From Cerrena zonata (Eukaryota; Basidiomycota; Agaricomycetes; Polyporales; Cerrenaceae): 64,000 nucleotides of DNA. Of the stretch, positions 36,501 through 49,247 are shown piece after piece. The first letter of the stretch is position 1, and each line of letters starts with the position of its first letter. Under the pieces are notes generated by a model, which searched no databases, was not told the DNA's origin, and saw only the letters and a list, made by a program, of their open reading frames with translations. Position numbers and translations under genes: made by a program. Where the stretch lies: contig JASBNA010000005.1 of assembly GCA_038087015.1 (NCBI GenBank), forward strand, positions 248,001 to 312,000, read 5' to 3'.

Positions 36501-39500
36501 TCTGTGTTCACGATGTTCAATAATAGTCCAACTCCGGTACAACACAGTTTACTCAGGCGGGGGCCGCCGAAATTGATGCTCATCCACCGTAGGTCGTTCA
36601 CTAAGCCTCAAGTTTCAACGCCATGGCTTGGTGGCGGCGACGTTTAGATTTAGAACGTAAGAAAGTCGAAGTTATAGGGGCCTATATCTAAAACATGGAC
36701 GGTTCAGAATCATCTACGTCTACTCCTCCTGCATATCCCTCACTCCGTATAATCGGACCACGGTCTATCTTGTGCCCGGTATATACATTGGTCACCTTTT
36801 TGAACCGTTAAAGTTAGCGGTGTGGACCCACACGAGGCAATCAACCAATCGACTGGTCGATCGCAGGAAAGGTAAGAAAGTTCATGCCGAGTAAGCTGCT
36901 TGGTGGCTGATGATGTTTTTGCTCGACGATCCTTAATCTCACCATCTAGCGAGTACAGACCCACAAATACCTCCGATGTTGACTCCTATCGAGACGTCGT
37001 CCGATAGGTTTCGGCTTTGAATGGATGTAGTCTCATTCATGGGTACCAGAGAGACCCCTTCGGAATGCATCCGCAAGAGGTCCTCGTACGCTGATCCGGC
37101 CAGTTTTTTCTTCTCGCGCTACGAGATCTCCGAGACATTTTCTAACGATCTTCTCGATAGGCACTGTCTGGCTGTGAGCTGAGAACTACCCACAATCGCG
37201 AAACTTCCGCACCGGAAACGAATGTGGAGAAAGATTTGCGTCTGCCCATCGATGGTCCTCCTCCACAAAGTAACACATCGATTATACTTCACTTTCGGAA
37301 GACCATCGCATCGTTCAGGGAAGGTCAGAGTGACTCTATTCCTTGTGTAAACTGGACCTCGTCTTTCTTCCATAGGTACCTGCTCACTTCACCCTCGTAT
37401 ATGGAACCTTGACGAAACCATTCCGTATCTATTACAGACGCCCTTAGGATCGGCTCCGGAAATGTCGTGCTCTAGATTCGTCCATCTGCTGCGGCAGCTC
37501 TGGTGCCTTCGGGATGCTGAACATTGTTCTCATCCTTACCAATGTACCTTATTCCAGTACTCCGACCTCCGGCAGTGTTCAGAGGGTACCTTCATTCTTG
37601 GAGGGATATCTCTTTCGCTTTCGCGTTATACTTCCATATAGATGGTATATTGCCTTCCAAGACAATAATCACAGCTTCCATAATGTTACAGGTAAGCTCG
37701 TATTCTCCTTCTACGCTTTGAAAGCTCAAGAGATGTCGAAATGCACCGATGGACGTTCAATAATAACGTTTATGGCCCGCGCTAAGCTGTTATCGCCTCA
37801 AGGCTACCAGACTCCCAAACGCTACCTTCGTCATGGACATACAGCGCCGGATCTTGACTACTCTTCTATGCCGTTTGACTTCGCTGGTTGTTGTCACCTG
37901 CCACCGGAACAAGCTTGAAAGCGAGGAGGGGAGTGAAATGACGAACTGAGGGTGCTCATAGGTATGCAAAGCTAATTATTCGAGCTTCCCCGACTGACAA
38001 GTATCTCTCTAAGAAGGTTTTCTCGAGCACTTCGGTAATTGGGATACCAGCTTTACAGCTCCATGATGATCACCCAACAGTATTTATCGAGAGCAGTCCG
38101 GAGTAACGTTATAATCTAGGGCAGAGAGAACAGAAAGGTCAAGAACGGTGTCATCGGATAAGAACATCAGTCATCTGCTTATTTTTCACTCGAATATACC
38201 GCGTTTAGGACGGGTATGTGACTAATAGATGCGCAGCGATGTCGTAGTGGAAGTCTACAAGACATTTCGAGGGACAAATCCCTCGTAACAAATTAGTAAC
38301 ACCATAACTCACGTCGATAGTGTCCCGAGTCAGCGGGGCATCTCAAACTCTTAAATTCTCAACGGGCGTCGAGAGGAAGAAGTTCATCGTAAGTCAGCTC
38401 CTTACTTACCACTCCTGCATTTCCATAACCTGGGTTTGGCATACGAGGTCACTGTTAGCTCCCTGTCAATTATTTGCAGCTAGAAACACACCAAGTGGTT
38501 CGGAACCATCGATGGACGCCTCTTGAGTTCCTACTTGGTACAGATATTGAAATACAGCGCTGATTTTCTCTAGCAGATCGTATTTTTCGGAAGTTCCTTG
38601 CGCTAGAGAAGGACTTAAAGTGCTGGAGAATATGTACCCACACGTACCTCATCATGAAAGCTGTTCAAATCAACTATCCCCCTTGTCTCAACGGCATGTA
38701 AGATGCGACGCAAAATGAAGATCGGATTCAAAAGGTAAGCCCTTCGCCCTGCTCGCTCATTTTATTTTTCGAGTCTACAGCAGTGTCTCCAATCACCGGT
38801 GTTTCCCAGTGCTCACAGTACAATGAAACACCTTCTCTTAATTACTCCAATTCAAAACCGGCGATGTTATTGAGAGCGTCCACATACTCTTTCCCATGCG
38901 ATACACCGCAACTTTCGTTCGTACTACGAGTCCGGAGAGTTCTACTTGCTTGAATGAAGGCTCAATTCGCCGGAAGTTTCGTAGCAGCATGTTTGTGACT
39001 CCCCCTTCTTAGAACGCCTAAGATGCACTTGATGCGGACCTAATATGGGCTTCTAGCCGAGCTTCTTAACCCTAGTGGCACCGAAAGGTTCAAGGTGCTT
39101 TCTTTATTGAAATTTCATACAAGTACCGGTGCCGTGTCCTTTACAATTCTCCCCCTTGCTTCGCCGGTCATCCTAGGTGCTAGGACTTTCGATAACCTCT
39201 TTCTGCCAAAGACTCTAAACTTGAACACAATACCCAAGTACTCCAATAATAAGTAGCGCCTCTCGAAGCACCTCTCTTACAGTGTGACCTTTTGACAGCG
39301 GCGTTACAGTGCTCCGGATTCGCATTCCCAAAAGCCCGCCATCAAACAAACTCGATGCCTATTTTGGATTTACACTTGAACGTATGCCGGGTTGACAGCC
39401 ACAATGCAAGATTCCAAAAACGGGCTCGCCGCGCGCCTTAGCGAGCTGGCAAACGTTTATATGTGGCAGCGGGAGTAAATCAAGATCTCCTTGAGGTATA

Positions 39501-40852
39501 CAGATCTCGGATGTTGTTGAAATTCATTCCGAATATCCACATACACCGGAAGTCGCAGAACTCGTCTAGCTGCAAGATGAGCAGCTCAATTCAGGGTTGA
39601 TTGCTTCCAGAACGGGGCTTGAATCACAAGCCACCTCCGTCATCATCCGGTGTGGACCAAGGTTTGTCTTCCTAGACCCCCGAGAAGAAGCACCCTGAAT
39701 TACATCAAAAAAGCTAGCCATTTGATCCATTTGTCCCATGCTAAACGAGGGTCCTTCTCGCGCGAAACTTTGCACTAAAACCCTCCAAATCTCTGGATGG
39801 GGTCCAGTCACACAGGTCCGAAGGGGTCACACCTCCTTGAACTCAATTTCGATTTTGTGATGCATTTGTCTCGGGGGGAGGTAAAAGGTGTGAAGGGTTG
39901 GGTCTGATGAGAAGACCTCAGTCTTCGATCTAGGTGCCCGTTCTGGGAGAAGAAGCACTTCTCGGCACACGACGCGGCGCACGGAACTATTTTGTCCTCT
40001 GAATGCCGGATCAGATGACGAGTTGTACTCCGCGACTGGGGATATAGTATATGTTTCGTATGGGTCTCATTCATGGAGTAACCTATCATTCGGAGCCTAA
40101 GATACTTCGCGGGAGGAGTAAAGGTTCAAACATATCCGAGAAACGACTGATAAGAGGACCTATAGACCTAGAACCCAACAAAAGGAGAAAATTGATTGTA
40201 CACAGCCAAGAGATAAGAAAATAAAAGAGTTTAAAACTAGAGTAAATACCGATAATCATGTCCATAACCAAACGTCCAAGAGTTGAGATGATACAATGTC
40301 GTAGACAGGTATATAAAAGGGGGGGTTAAAAGAGCGGCGAATCAAAGACCAGGTAATAAAAAGTCTGAGATAATAGTCATGAGAATTACTGGGAAAGAAG
40401 AATATGCAAAGTCTCAAAGTCATGCCGTGTAGAGAGATATGAGAGATTGCGCGAGAACCCGAGGTCAGAGACCAGAAGAAGAAAAGGTAAGTTAGAGGAA
40501 TCTGCCCTCCCAATAGCAATTAATGCTCTCTCCGCAGGAAGTAGCCACACGTCCGAGCAGCATCCACATCTCCACTCCAAAGGACACCAATGAAGTGAAA
40601 CCTCCAATCACATCATTCCATAACAAAGCCAGGAAAGGAATCGACTGTCAACTTGGCCTTCTGCCAATCACACACTTCCTCATCACACCTTACTCACCCG
40701 CAGCCACACACACGTCTCTCATCAAAAAAAGGAATAGTAAGACGAACAATGGCACTCTGGACCTCTTTTCCCCTAACCAAAAACCAAAACGAACACCCGG
40801 TGTACTCCATCTCCGAGATATAGACTGAATCTCAAGTGGGAGAAGTACCAGG
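33548..40852. other. Gene desert, about 7.3 kb
   Basis: No gene could be supported. 33.8-34.5 kb is GC-rich with overlapping low-complexity frames (33848-34306, 33991-34503) and may be the promoter or leader of the TEA gene. 34.8-40 kb has only short frames without domains. 40.1-40.85 kb probably includes the 3' UTR of the glucanase gene. No retroelement motif, long terminal repeat or structured RNA was recognised by eye. Confidence 0.4.
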
Positions 40853-43800
40853 TCATCGAGCTGTGGGTAGTGCGCCGCCTCCACAAGCAGCGGGTACAGG
40901 AGACGAAATTGCCTGCCATGCATTAGGATAAGTACAGCCCGAGATGGCCGTTACAAAACTTGCAGTGTCGGTGGGATCTGCCCAGCCATTTCCGACGGTG
41001 ACGGACGCAGTTGGAGTAGGAGAGAACGTCGGTGGAGGTAAAGTTTGAATATTCGCCGTACTCGTATAAGTTGGGAGGAGGCTAATACTTGCTGCCGGTA
41101 CATTAGCGATGGAAGTCGGCGGCCAGGGGAACTCAGCAGAGACACTAGGTGCAATGGAACCAGCACCAGCACCACCGGTTTGCCAGGGTTCGAAAGTACC
41201 AGAGAAGGGTGTTCCCTGGACACCAAGAGACGCACACATCCCGTGTGCTTCACGCGGGTCTGTGGGCATGAACCCGTTCTCAAGACCTAGCTTGTAAGAC
41301 CAAAGAGGTGCTTGGACTCTTCCAGCCGTTGAATTGCCGATCTGTTAAAAAGGAAGTTAATGAAAGCCAATGAACGAGCCCGAGATCATCGCAACGAGAG
41401 TGAAATAATGAGTGGGGATGATCCAAGACATATGACGAAATAGTAATAAACACATACCTTCCAAGTCCAGAAGAAATAATCACCCAAAGCATCCATACTG
41501 GCGAGCGCAAAGTTCTTCACACCGTCCTTAGTTGCTTGATCCCATTTCGATACATCAGTGAACAGGTCGCAATCGGCCGCAGAGCTTGGCCCGTTGGCAA
41601 CACCGTTCACAAAGAGACCGCAGTCATTGAACCCGTTACTGAACTCTCCAGCAATGGTAACACCGAACGCGGAACGACTAAATATAAAAACACGTGAGTA
41701 ACCATGCCCGACTCCATTGATACGTCCCATGGATCAATCAGCCAATAATAGAGTTGCGGTAATTAGACCATAAGGCTTTAACTTATAAGGTAACCAACGC
41801 CATACCATGAAAGTATAGATTAGAACCTTCACAAGCTTACTCTGGCCAATGGGACGAAGACCGGAATGAAACAATGGGATTTGCACACACCTAGTGTTCA
41901 CACTGTTTCCCCAAGCCTGGCAAGCTTGTCTAGGCCATTGGCCTCCAAGCATTTTTCCATCACCTCCGAGCGCAGGAACGTCAACAGGTTCATTGTTTGG
42001 CTGACCATCGAAAGCGAAGTACGGATGCGTATCTATGTATGGTCAAGGGCCCGTTAGTAAATTTGTAACATTCAAGGGCACAGAACAGAGCGAAGGAAAG
42101 AGAGATAGATAGACTAGAGTGAGTTTCGAGGGTTACGAAAGATCGGACAACTCGGAGTAGAGTAGCGTAGTAGAGAGCAAGCGGGTCTCGACCGTTGATC
42201 TAAACTGACTTTCCACAAGGCTCCACCAGAATAGGTACAATGTATGACGGAAAGCGAGGAGACGATCTTGTGCCTTCCTCCAACTCGCTCCCAAACATAC
42301 GCCATACCACTCCAGCCAACCGAGAAGAACAATTCCAAAAAGGTACAACACGAGTCCCTTCACGTATCACAGGACCGCCAAGGAACGCGCCGATAACCGA
42401 CCTTTGCCCTATCCGTCTATATTCATAGGCCGCAGAAAACAAGGGTACTGAACTTGAGGTACGAGACGACAAGATAGAAAGATAGAACGAGAGAAAAAGA
42501 ATAGCAACCCTGGGATATCACACACCGCCATCACGCTCCAAGTCGTTTTTTTTAACAAACTTCGTTCTTGCGTAAGCATCCCACAGTTCCTGACAATTCA
42601 ATTCAATGGTCACAATACAAATGCCTGAAACACGAAGATGTGGTCATTTGTGTTTGTTGCGTGGGTGTGTCCACTTGTGAATTGCCAGGGACTGTGGATG
42701 AATGTGAACAGCGTAGAGTGCTGATAGGCGGTTGTGATCACTATAATGATTATCGGATAACCTATTTGAATGGGATAACACTCGACCACATGTTTATCCG
42801 GGATTATCCACCACCCCATTTACTGATCAGTGGGCTTCGGATCGACGACGAGTGCACTTCGTCATTCTGCGCCGGCGGTATTGCTTACGAACATAGCGGT
42901 ACGCTCCGAGCCGAATGTTCTTCGTTAGCAAAAGGCTGCAGAGGAGCACGTCCATAGGACCTCGGCATATTCGTGATCTTGCGCAACACCTTCCCTCCTG
43001 CGCAGAACCGCATAGCCAAGGTCGAACACGATGCTACCAACCCTGACCTATGGCGGTCTTCGTCCCAAAGCCCATCCTCCCCGCACCCGAAATGAACGAA
43101 TATGAATGCCCAGAACGGCAAATCCGATCAAACCACAAACCCAATATCGAAAACGTTCAACACAAATCCCAGCCCTCCCGCGATCCTACTCTTTAATCTC
43201 ATTCCCCGAAAAGCCAAGTCCAACACGAGGAGACTCCCCGTCGTGAGCCAGGTCATGTAGCAACGATGTTACCCTGGGGTAAAGTCCCGTCCTGCGAGAA
43301 CCCGAACATGCGGGAACTAACAGAGAGTGACGACCCACAACGTTTCCCCATAGAACGTCATGCATGTTTCGTGAATGGAGAAAAGAAAGACAATCACAAG
43401 GATCGCAGTCCCTCCCGCGATCCTGCGCCTCGGTGTCTTTTATGTCCCAAACCAGCGACACAAGTGCAACACCAGCAGACGTCATTGCATACACCAGACA
43501 AGGAAAAACCAACAGCCAGAACGAACGACAAACTCACCAAGCAGAATTCGGTCGCTGTTGGGCAAGAACCCTCCCCACTTGCTGATACCGATGAACCCGT
43601 CGTGGATCGAAATATACGGTCCCTTGCCTTCCCCGATTCCCGTGATAGACCGAATCATGTCGTGTGCATGAAGATAGCTGCAAGCCAAGTACTCAGTCAG
43701 CAGCGGTCAGGTGTTTCCCCCACCCGCACTTACAAAGAGGTAATCGTGTCCTGTCCAATGGTTTGTACCAACGCCTCGTTGACAATCCCAAACACAGGGA

Positions 43801-46800
43801 CGACGTTCTGCCACTCGGGCTGAGTGATGAACTCGGTGAACGCACGGATGTAGTCCAGTGCACGTTGAGCATTCGCAATACCCATCGGTCCGTTCAGGAA
43901 GTTGGGTTTGCCCAACTGACCCGAGTGGTTGTATCCTACCCCAAACCGTTAGTGTCTATACTCCCATTCCCATTCGACCACGGCTCACCATTCTGCGACC
44001 CAGGGACAGCATGCAAATCCAAATTCACCCTCAACCCATACTTCCTCGCCCACCCCAACACTCTCAAAATATACTTCCAACACACCTTCTGCAAAAACGG
44101 CTCCGCCACCGTCTTCCCCGTCGCATCCACACCCACATCACCCCACGTCTCGATCGCCCAGAACGGAATCGGCAGTCGAATCCAATTCAATCCCGCACCA
44201 GCGATCTCGGCGATATCTTCTTCGGTAATGAATGTGTTGTAGTGATTTTCGAGCGTGCTTTGTAGATCGTCGCCGAGTAGGGTTGATAGTGTCCATTCGT
44301 CGACGGCTGAGCCGTTGAATGGTTGGTAGAGAGCAGGGGAGATGAACGGTTCAAGGACGAATAGGCCACCCAAGTTGACTCTGGAATGCCGTGTCAGATT
44401 GCCCATCTTAGTTGTCCTCAGCAGTTAAACTTACCCGTTGATGCGATCGACTCCAAACTGCCAGGATTGGTTGAGAGCAGGTGTCCATGAATTTACTTGA
44501 GCGTTGTTGTTGAATGGATTTTCGGGATCGGAAACCCCTGGGGGAAAGAAAAAGAAAAGGATCAGTGTCTGAGTATTTTAGTGCGTGAAGTTGTTAAAAA
44601 TCCAGAACAACGCGAGAATAAGATACGAAAGGATAGCGAAACTGATTTAATTCGACACGGGGTGTCAAAGTGGAAACGACTGAGAGAAATAACACAAAAT
44701 TAAAAAAACAATCGAGACGAAACAGCCCTAAAAGCTAGACGACGCTATACAAGGTCGACATGCTCTCGAGCCAACTCGAGTAGAACAGTGTGAGGTGGTT
44801 TCAAAACAACACATGGTCAAACTGAAGCAACGTGAAAATGGAGCAAACATAAACGCTTTGCCACGCCAGTCCGCACCACCGTCGATTATGCACACAGCAT
44901 AAACCGAAGGGACAGATATTGGACATTGTCAATTATATCGGAAAGCGTAGGTTGGATGAAAACTAGATAGCCAACATATATCTCGAAAGATACAACGAGC
45001 CTCGATGTAATCGATCTCGTGGACCAGCATAAGCACCTAAACGTCGTGTTATGCAAAACGGCAACCTCAACCCATTAATAGATCGAGTTGAATACGATCA
45101 CAGCCCACGAACGATCAGGGAGAATGATATCCTGCCCTACACCCACCTGAGAGAACGTTCGTGCATCCCGACGAAAAGAAGGATGGAAACAAAAGAAAAA
45201 TCGTCCTCCTCCAAAAGACGTAGAACGACTACCAAGGGCTCATTCGAGGTACTCCCTCTAGCCCATGCACGCAGAGCAGCATGTTGTCACATGCACAAGC
45301 ATCGACGCGTTCGCACAAAAATCGATAAAGAAAATGCAGACCTCGAAAGAACGATCGTCTGAAATCCGGATCGAGCCATCAGGCTCGAAGAATACAACGA
45401 ATGCATCCAGAAGCTCATTGTATCTCGTCTCGATAGGACGTAAGGCGAGCAAAGGGGTGCGGAATGCGATGTGAACCTCTCTATATACCGCCCAAGTAGG
45501 GTAAATACGCTCGGGTCGAGAGACAATCCTGCCTAGAGGACGGGAACGCGAGTGCACGAGACGAGGGCAAGCTCGAGCCATTCATCGAGCATGATTGCCA
45601 ACCTCGAACGATTTGTATGGGGGTACACTTAGACGGTAGCAAAAGAAGCGTCATCGACCAAAAGACGGAGAGCAACTGAAAAAGGCTCGTTCGACGCGTC
45701 TCCTCTAGTCTATGCATGCAGAGTAATACCTGGTCACATACACGAGCGTCGACGCGTTCGAGCAGCGGGCGAAAAATCGATCGACGACTATAAGTAGTAT
45801 GAAATGCGGTGGCAGCTTCTAAGCAGCGAAACACGCCACCCGTTGGGACACACACAGTCAGTTCGAAAGGTGGTCCCTTCCTGAAGCACGGGAACGCGAG
45901 GGGAAAGGCACGAAATCGACGAGAGGTCCTGTTTTCTAGTGCCACTCTCCTCGAATTTCATTTCAGAGAGAACGAAATCGAGCAAGTAGTGGAGGTCAAA
46001 CGACAAACTCGCTCGATGTTTCTCAAACATTCGAGCACATGCACGCAGAGCAATGAGTGCCGGCGCGTTCGAAAACAGAACGGAAGCTCAGCCAACAAAG
46101 GTATGTCGACCGAGATGAGTCAAGGACCAAATCCCGAAGAACGGCCTCGAACAGATCCATCAGGCTCGATAAATACGAAAAAAGGACCTCGCTCGTCCCC
46201 AAAGTCCTTGTATCGCGTCTCAATAGAGTCGGAACACAAGCATAGGAAGTGTGGAAAGCTGGTTCGAGAGGAGATCCCTTCGCCGAGTACGGAAACCGCG
46301 AGGGATAGCTGAGTGTCCTAAATAAAGGCGATAATTGCCAATTTGAAGGAAAATATAGAACTAGGACTCGGGGCTAGCTCTTCGCAAAGGCGAAGCCAAG
46401 TCTTAATTCCCCAAACCACTGTCCTCGACTCCCATCCCGAAGAGAAGGGATCCGAGTAAGTGGTAGTAGCGGAACGACAAACAGCGGAACCGAATTCCAC
46501 ATCCTGATTTCGAAATTGACGCGAACGGGAAAATGATTTCGAAATGGCCTAACGCGACCACGAAATCGCGGTTTGTCGAAGCAGTGCGTCAATCAAGCAC
46601 TCGAATCCAAGTCAAACGGGGAAATGTGAGAGGGACGGCGTGATGATGCCCTTTTCGCCGGTAACGAGCTTGAGGTAAGAATGGAGTGATCGGACCGCCC
46701 GTATACGCATTGGTATTGGTATTCGGACAGTCGATGTCCATTGGGGGTGCAAAGAGAGGAATATATAGGGAAGCGAAGTTGGGTAAAAACGCGAATAGGG

Positions 46801-47441
46801 AAGCGGATTCGGAAGTGGAGGGGAAAAGGAAAATCAAAAGAAGGGAGAGAGAGAGACTCACAGAAGCCACCGAATTTATTGGTGTATGTAAACGTCGTCC
46901 CATCGTCCTTCGTGATCGTGCTTCCGTCGCCTCCAGAAATGAGATTAGTTTTGCCTCCGCCGGTGCTAGTAGGGTTGTTGTTGTTCGGGTTGCCGTTGTC
47001 GTTACTCGTCGCACCGCTTGTGGAGGTGGAGGAGGAATTCTTTTGGTTGGGTTTGACGACGACGAACACGACAGGGAGGACGACAGCCGAGACGACGACG
47101 ACGACAGCAGCAGAGACCAGAACCCAGAAGATCGGACGTTTCGTGAGAGGTTTCTTGGCATTAACACCTCTCCCAGTCGGAGCAGCACCAGACTCTTGCG
47201 CATATTCCTTAGTCGCCCCAGCAAGCAACGGGCTTTGGTTCAAGTTTGCAGCAGAGGCATTACCAGATTGAGTGTCGGCATAGGCAGCGCTGCCTCGAGG
47301 GGTGCTTGCGATGGATGCAGGGTCGTTTGAGAGGAAGGGAAGGTCGGGAGGAGCGAGGAAGGGAGTGTGTTGGCCGTCTCCGGGTTGGGGAGTGGACGAG
47401 GATTGGCGGAAGGTGTCGTCAGGGTGGGAGTGCTGGGACAT
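40853..47441 (-). CDS. Membrane-anchored GH5 exo-beta-1,3-glucanase with two giant introns
   Basis: A type II membrane glucanase of 755 residues that trims beta-1,3-glucan at the cell surface in wall remodelling. Eight exons: 46862-47441, 44435-44537, 43989-44380, 43734-43935, 43538-43677, 41891-42032, 41458-41677, 40853-41341; the total is divisible by three and every phase closes. Residues 1-100 are a cytoplasmic Ser/Pro-rich tail, followed by a transmembrane helix at about 103-129 (PIFWVLVSAAVVVVVSAVVL), then a Ser/Asn/Thr-rich stalk. The catalytic domain has GVNLGGLFVLEPFISPALYQ, WIRLPIPFWAIE, LRVNLDLHAVPGSQNG, the acid/base Glu in GIVNEAL, DTHPYFAFDGQ and the nucleophile Glu in VTIAGEFSNG. 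A Thr/Pro-rich C-terminal tail follows FFWTWKIGNS. The introns of 2,324 and 1,505 nt contrast with 45-70 nt elsewhere in the window. Confidence 0.93.
42033..43537 (-). other. Giant intron (1,505 nt) of the GH5 glucanase gene
   Basis: Donor GTGAGT after SDRILL and acceptor TAG before THPYFAF restore the conserved family sequence across the gap (LLDTHPYF). Inside are only short frames on both strands; a short CCCTCCCGCGATCCT word occurs twice (near 43175 and 43411). No mobile-element protein was recognised. Confidence 0.8.
44538..46861 (-). other. Giant intron (2,324 nt) of the GH5 glucanase gene
   Basis: Donor GTGAGT after NKFGGF, acceptor CCCCCAG; joining gives FGGFWVSDPENPFNNNAQ, which fits the family without a gap. 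The interior holds degenerate repeated sequence, annotated separately. Confidence 0.85.
45150..46310. repeat. Degenerate repeat array inside the glucanase intron
   Basis: Shared words recur with consistent spacing. ATGCAYGCAGAG lies at 45265, 45712 and 46039. CATCAGGCTCGA lies at 45377 and 46158. TGTATCNCGTCTCNATAG lies near 45419 and 46209. GGAACGCGAG lies near 45541 and 45891. The first and third copies are offset by about 775-790 bp; the second is shorter and more degenerate. Minus-strand translations of copies 1 and 3 share IETRY, an EPDGS block and a CSACM end, although reading frames are short. This may be a decayed element duplicated in place. Confidence 0.65.
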
Positions 47442-49244
47442 GGCGTGAGGAGAGGAAGGGGCAGGCTAGGGTGGGCAGGTAATAAAGATGTGGGTGGCGT
47501 CAGGAGGGAAAGCGATGCCGAGCTGGTAGTATGCAGAGAGAGAATGTGGGTATATGCTCGCAGGTCTCTGGGTCTTGTCTGGAGAGAGACGGGCGAGGAG
47601 AGAGAGGGCAGCTAAGAAAAGAGAGCAGAGGCCATGTTGACAGTTCTTCTCTTCAACACTCGGCGACATTTCCCCACACCGCATGACCCCCAATTTAGAA
47701 CCACTCGTCCCTTTTTGGGCGTCGGCTCGACTCGTGCTCCCCTCTGCCGGCCTCGGATCACACTCTGCAGCCAATAGGAGGGTGTCGTGGCCAAGCAAAG
47801 ACAAGCATTCGGCGTGGCTTGCGATGCTTGTCTCTCTTCGCTCTCTCCTCCTCTCGTCCTCTTGCCTTCACTTGGTCTCGCCTCTTCCCGCCCCTCTGCC
47901 ATGCTCGAACCCAGCACCTCGCATTTCCGATCACACCGTTCCCTGTCGTCTCCGTGATCTCCCCCTCTGTTGCTCTCCCAGCCAACTCCGTCTTCCTTCG
48001 AGTCCTCCCACCCGCAGCGCCTTGCCATCTCACTCCACCCATCTTCGATTCACTCGTCCTTCCTAGCGCTGCTGCGTCTGCTATATTTACGCTCTGGTGA
48101 GTCATCCTGTCTTCTTCGTGGCTCGCTCGTTCTCCTCTAGGTCCACCTCTTAGAACATCCGTCTCACCATTCGTTGCAATGAAAGGCCAGTTTCGGGTAA
48201 TTATGCGAAACTCGTTCGGTGGGAAATCAGGCCGCGAAGGTTTGATATTTGGAAGAGAGAGTTTGCTTGCGAAAGTTGTGGATTGCTCTGTCGTGCAGCC
48301 ATGGGATTCGATCTATCCAGAACCTCGTCCAACGCAGACGGTACGATCGAGAATCACTCTTGTACCCAGTACCAACTCGGTATATTGCGCGTAACGTTTC
48401 AATATCACGAAACTTATGAACGTCCATCAGACCAGACTCATAATTCAACCCTGTTCGAAATTCTCCCCGACGACTTCATGTATGCTTAGCCGCTATAACA
48501 GTAAACTCAACTCAGGGTCCACTACGCCCAATCCAAAACATGTCTTCGAACTATCTCATAAAGCTAGCTCCCGTAACCAAGTTTCTATCTCATCATATAC
48601 CACCCCCCTCGTGAATATATATATTTTCCACCGTCAACCCCTTGCTCGAATGTTCCACCTCGGGTAACTTATCGTCTCACTCCCAAACACGATCGTCTGT
48701 ACAGGGGAGCTCTAATCCACGCTAACATTTGACGTACAAGAGGCGTACTCCAAGGCTTCTACGAACAAGGTGCTAGCAGTGTATCGAAATCAACGACCAT
48801 GTACGTATTCCCGAGCAACAACTCGATTTCCGAATGCTATCAACCACCCGTTTGGCTAGGAATATTCCTATCCACGGTCTTTCATCCAATCTCGCGCGTT
48901 GACAGATATATGCGTGTCCCTGTCGAGTAGGTTTATCCCTACTATGACCGAATTTACATGAACTGCGTTTCGCTCGGCCTCGGGTGAGGTCTTTCACCCC
49001 GGATTATCGTTCTTCGACGTTCTCTATGATGAGGTATTAATACACAAGATGTCCTGATGTATCTATACAAGAAAATACAGTGTGTGTATAATCATGTCGT
49101 CTCTTCACGCGCTAATTTTAAACCGACTGTATTTTGTAGATGTTCCATAACTCGGGTTAATGGGTTAATGGTCCACATACCACTATTCATATATTCATAT
49201 TCTATGTCAACTGAAAACAACATGCCACTCAGGAGAACTTCGAG
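47442..49244. other. Upstream region of the glucanase gene, no other gene
   Basis: 47.6-48.1 kb is pyrimidine-rich on the plus strand (CTCT/TCCTC runs), with several overlapping frames of low-complexity composition. It probably contains the glucanase promoter and 5' UTR. 48.1-49.2 kb has only short frames. Nothing else was recognised. Confidence 0.45.
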
Positions 49245-49247
49245 AAT

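Noticed and set aside
45051..46312. Plus-strand Lys/Arg-rich frames inside the glucanase intron as a real gene
   Set aside because: Frames are short, broken and antisense; the similarity between them is explained by the DNA repeat itself.
46589..47224. 211-codon minus-strand frame over the glucanase N-terminus
   Set aside because: Shadow of glucanase exon 1 and the start of its large intron in another frame.
47600..48100. Plus-strand Ser/Leu/Pro-rich frames upstream of the glucanase as a secreted protein
   Set aside because: Pyrimidine-rich promoter-like DNA; several frames open at once.
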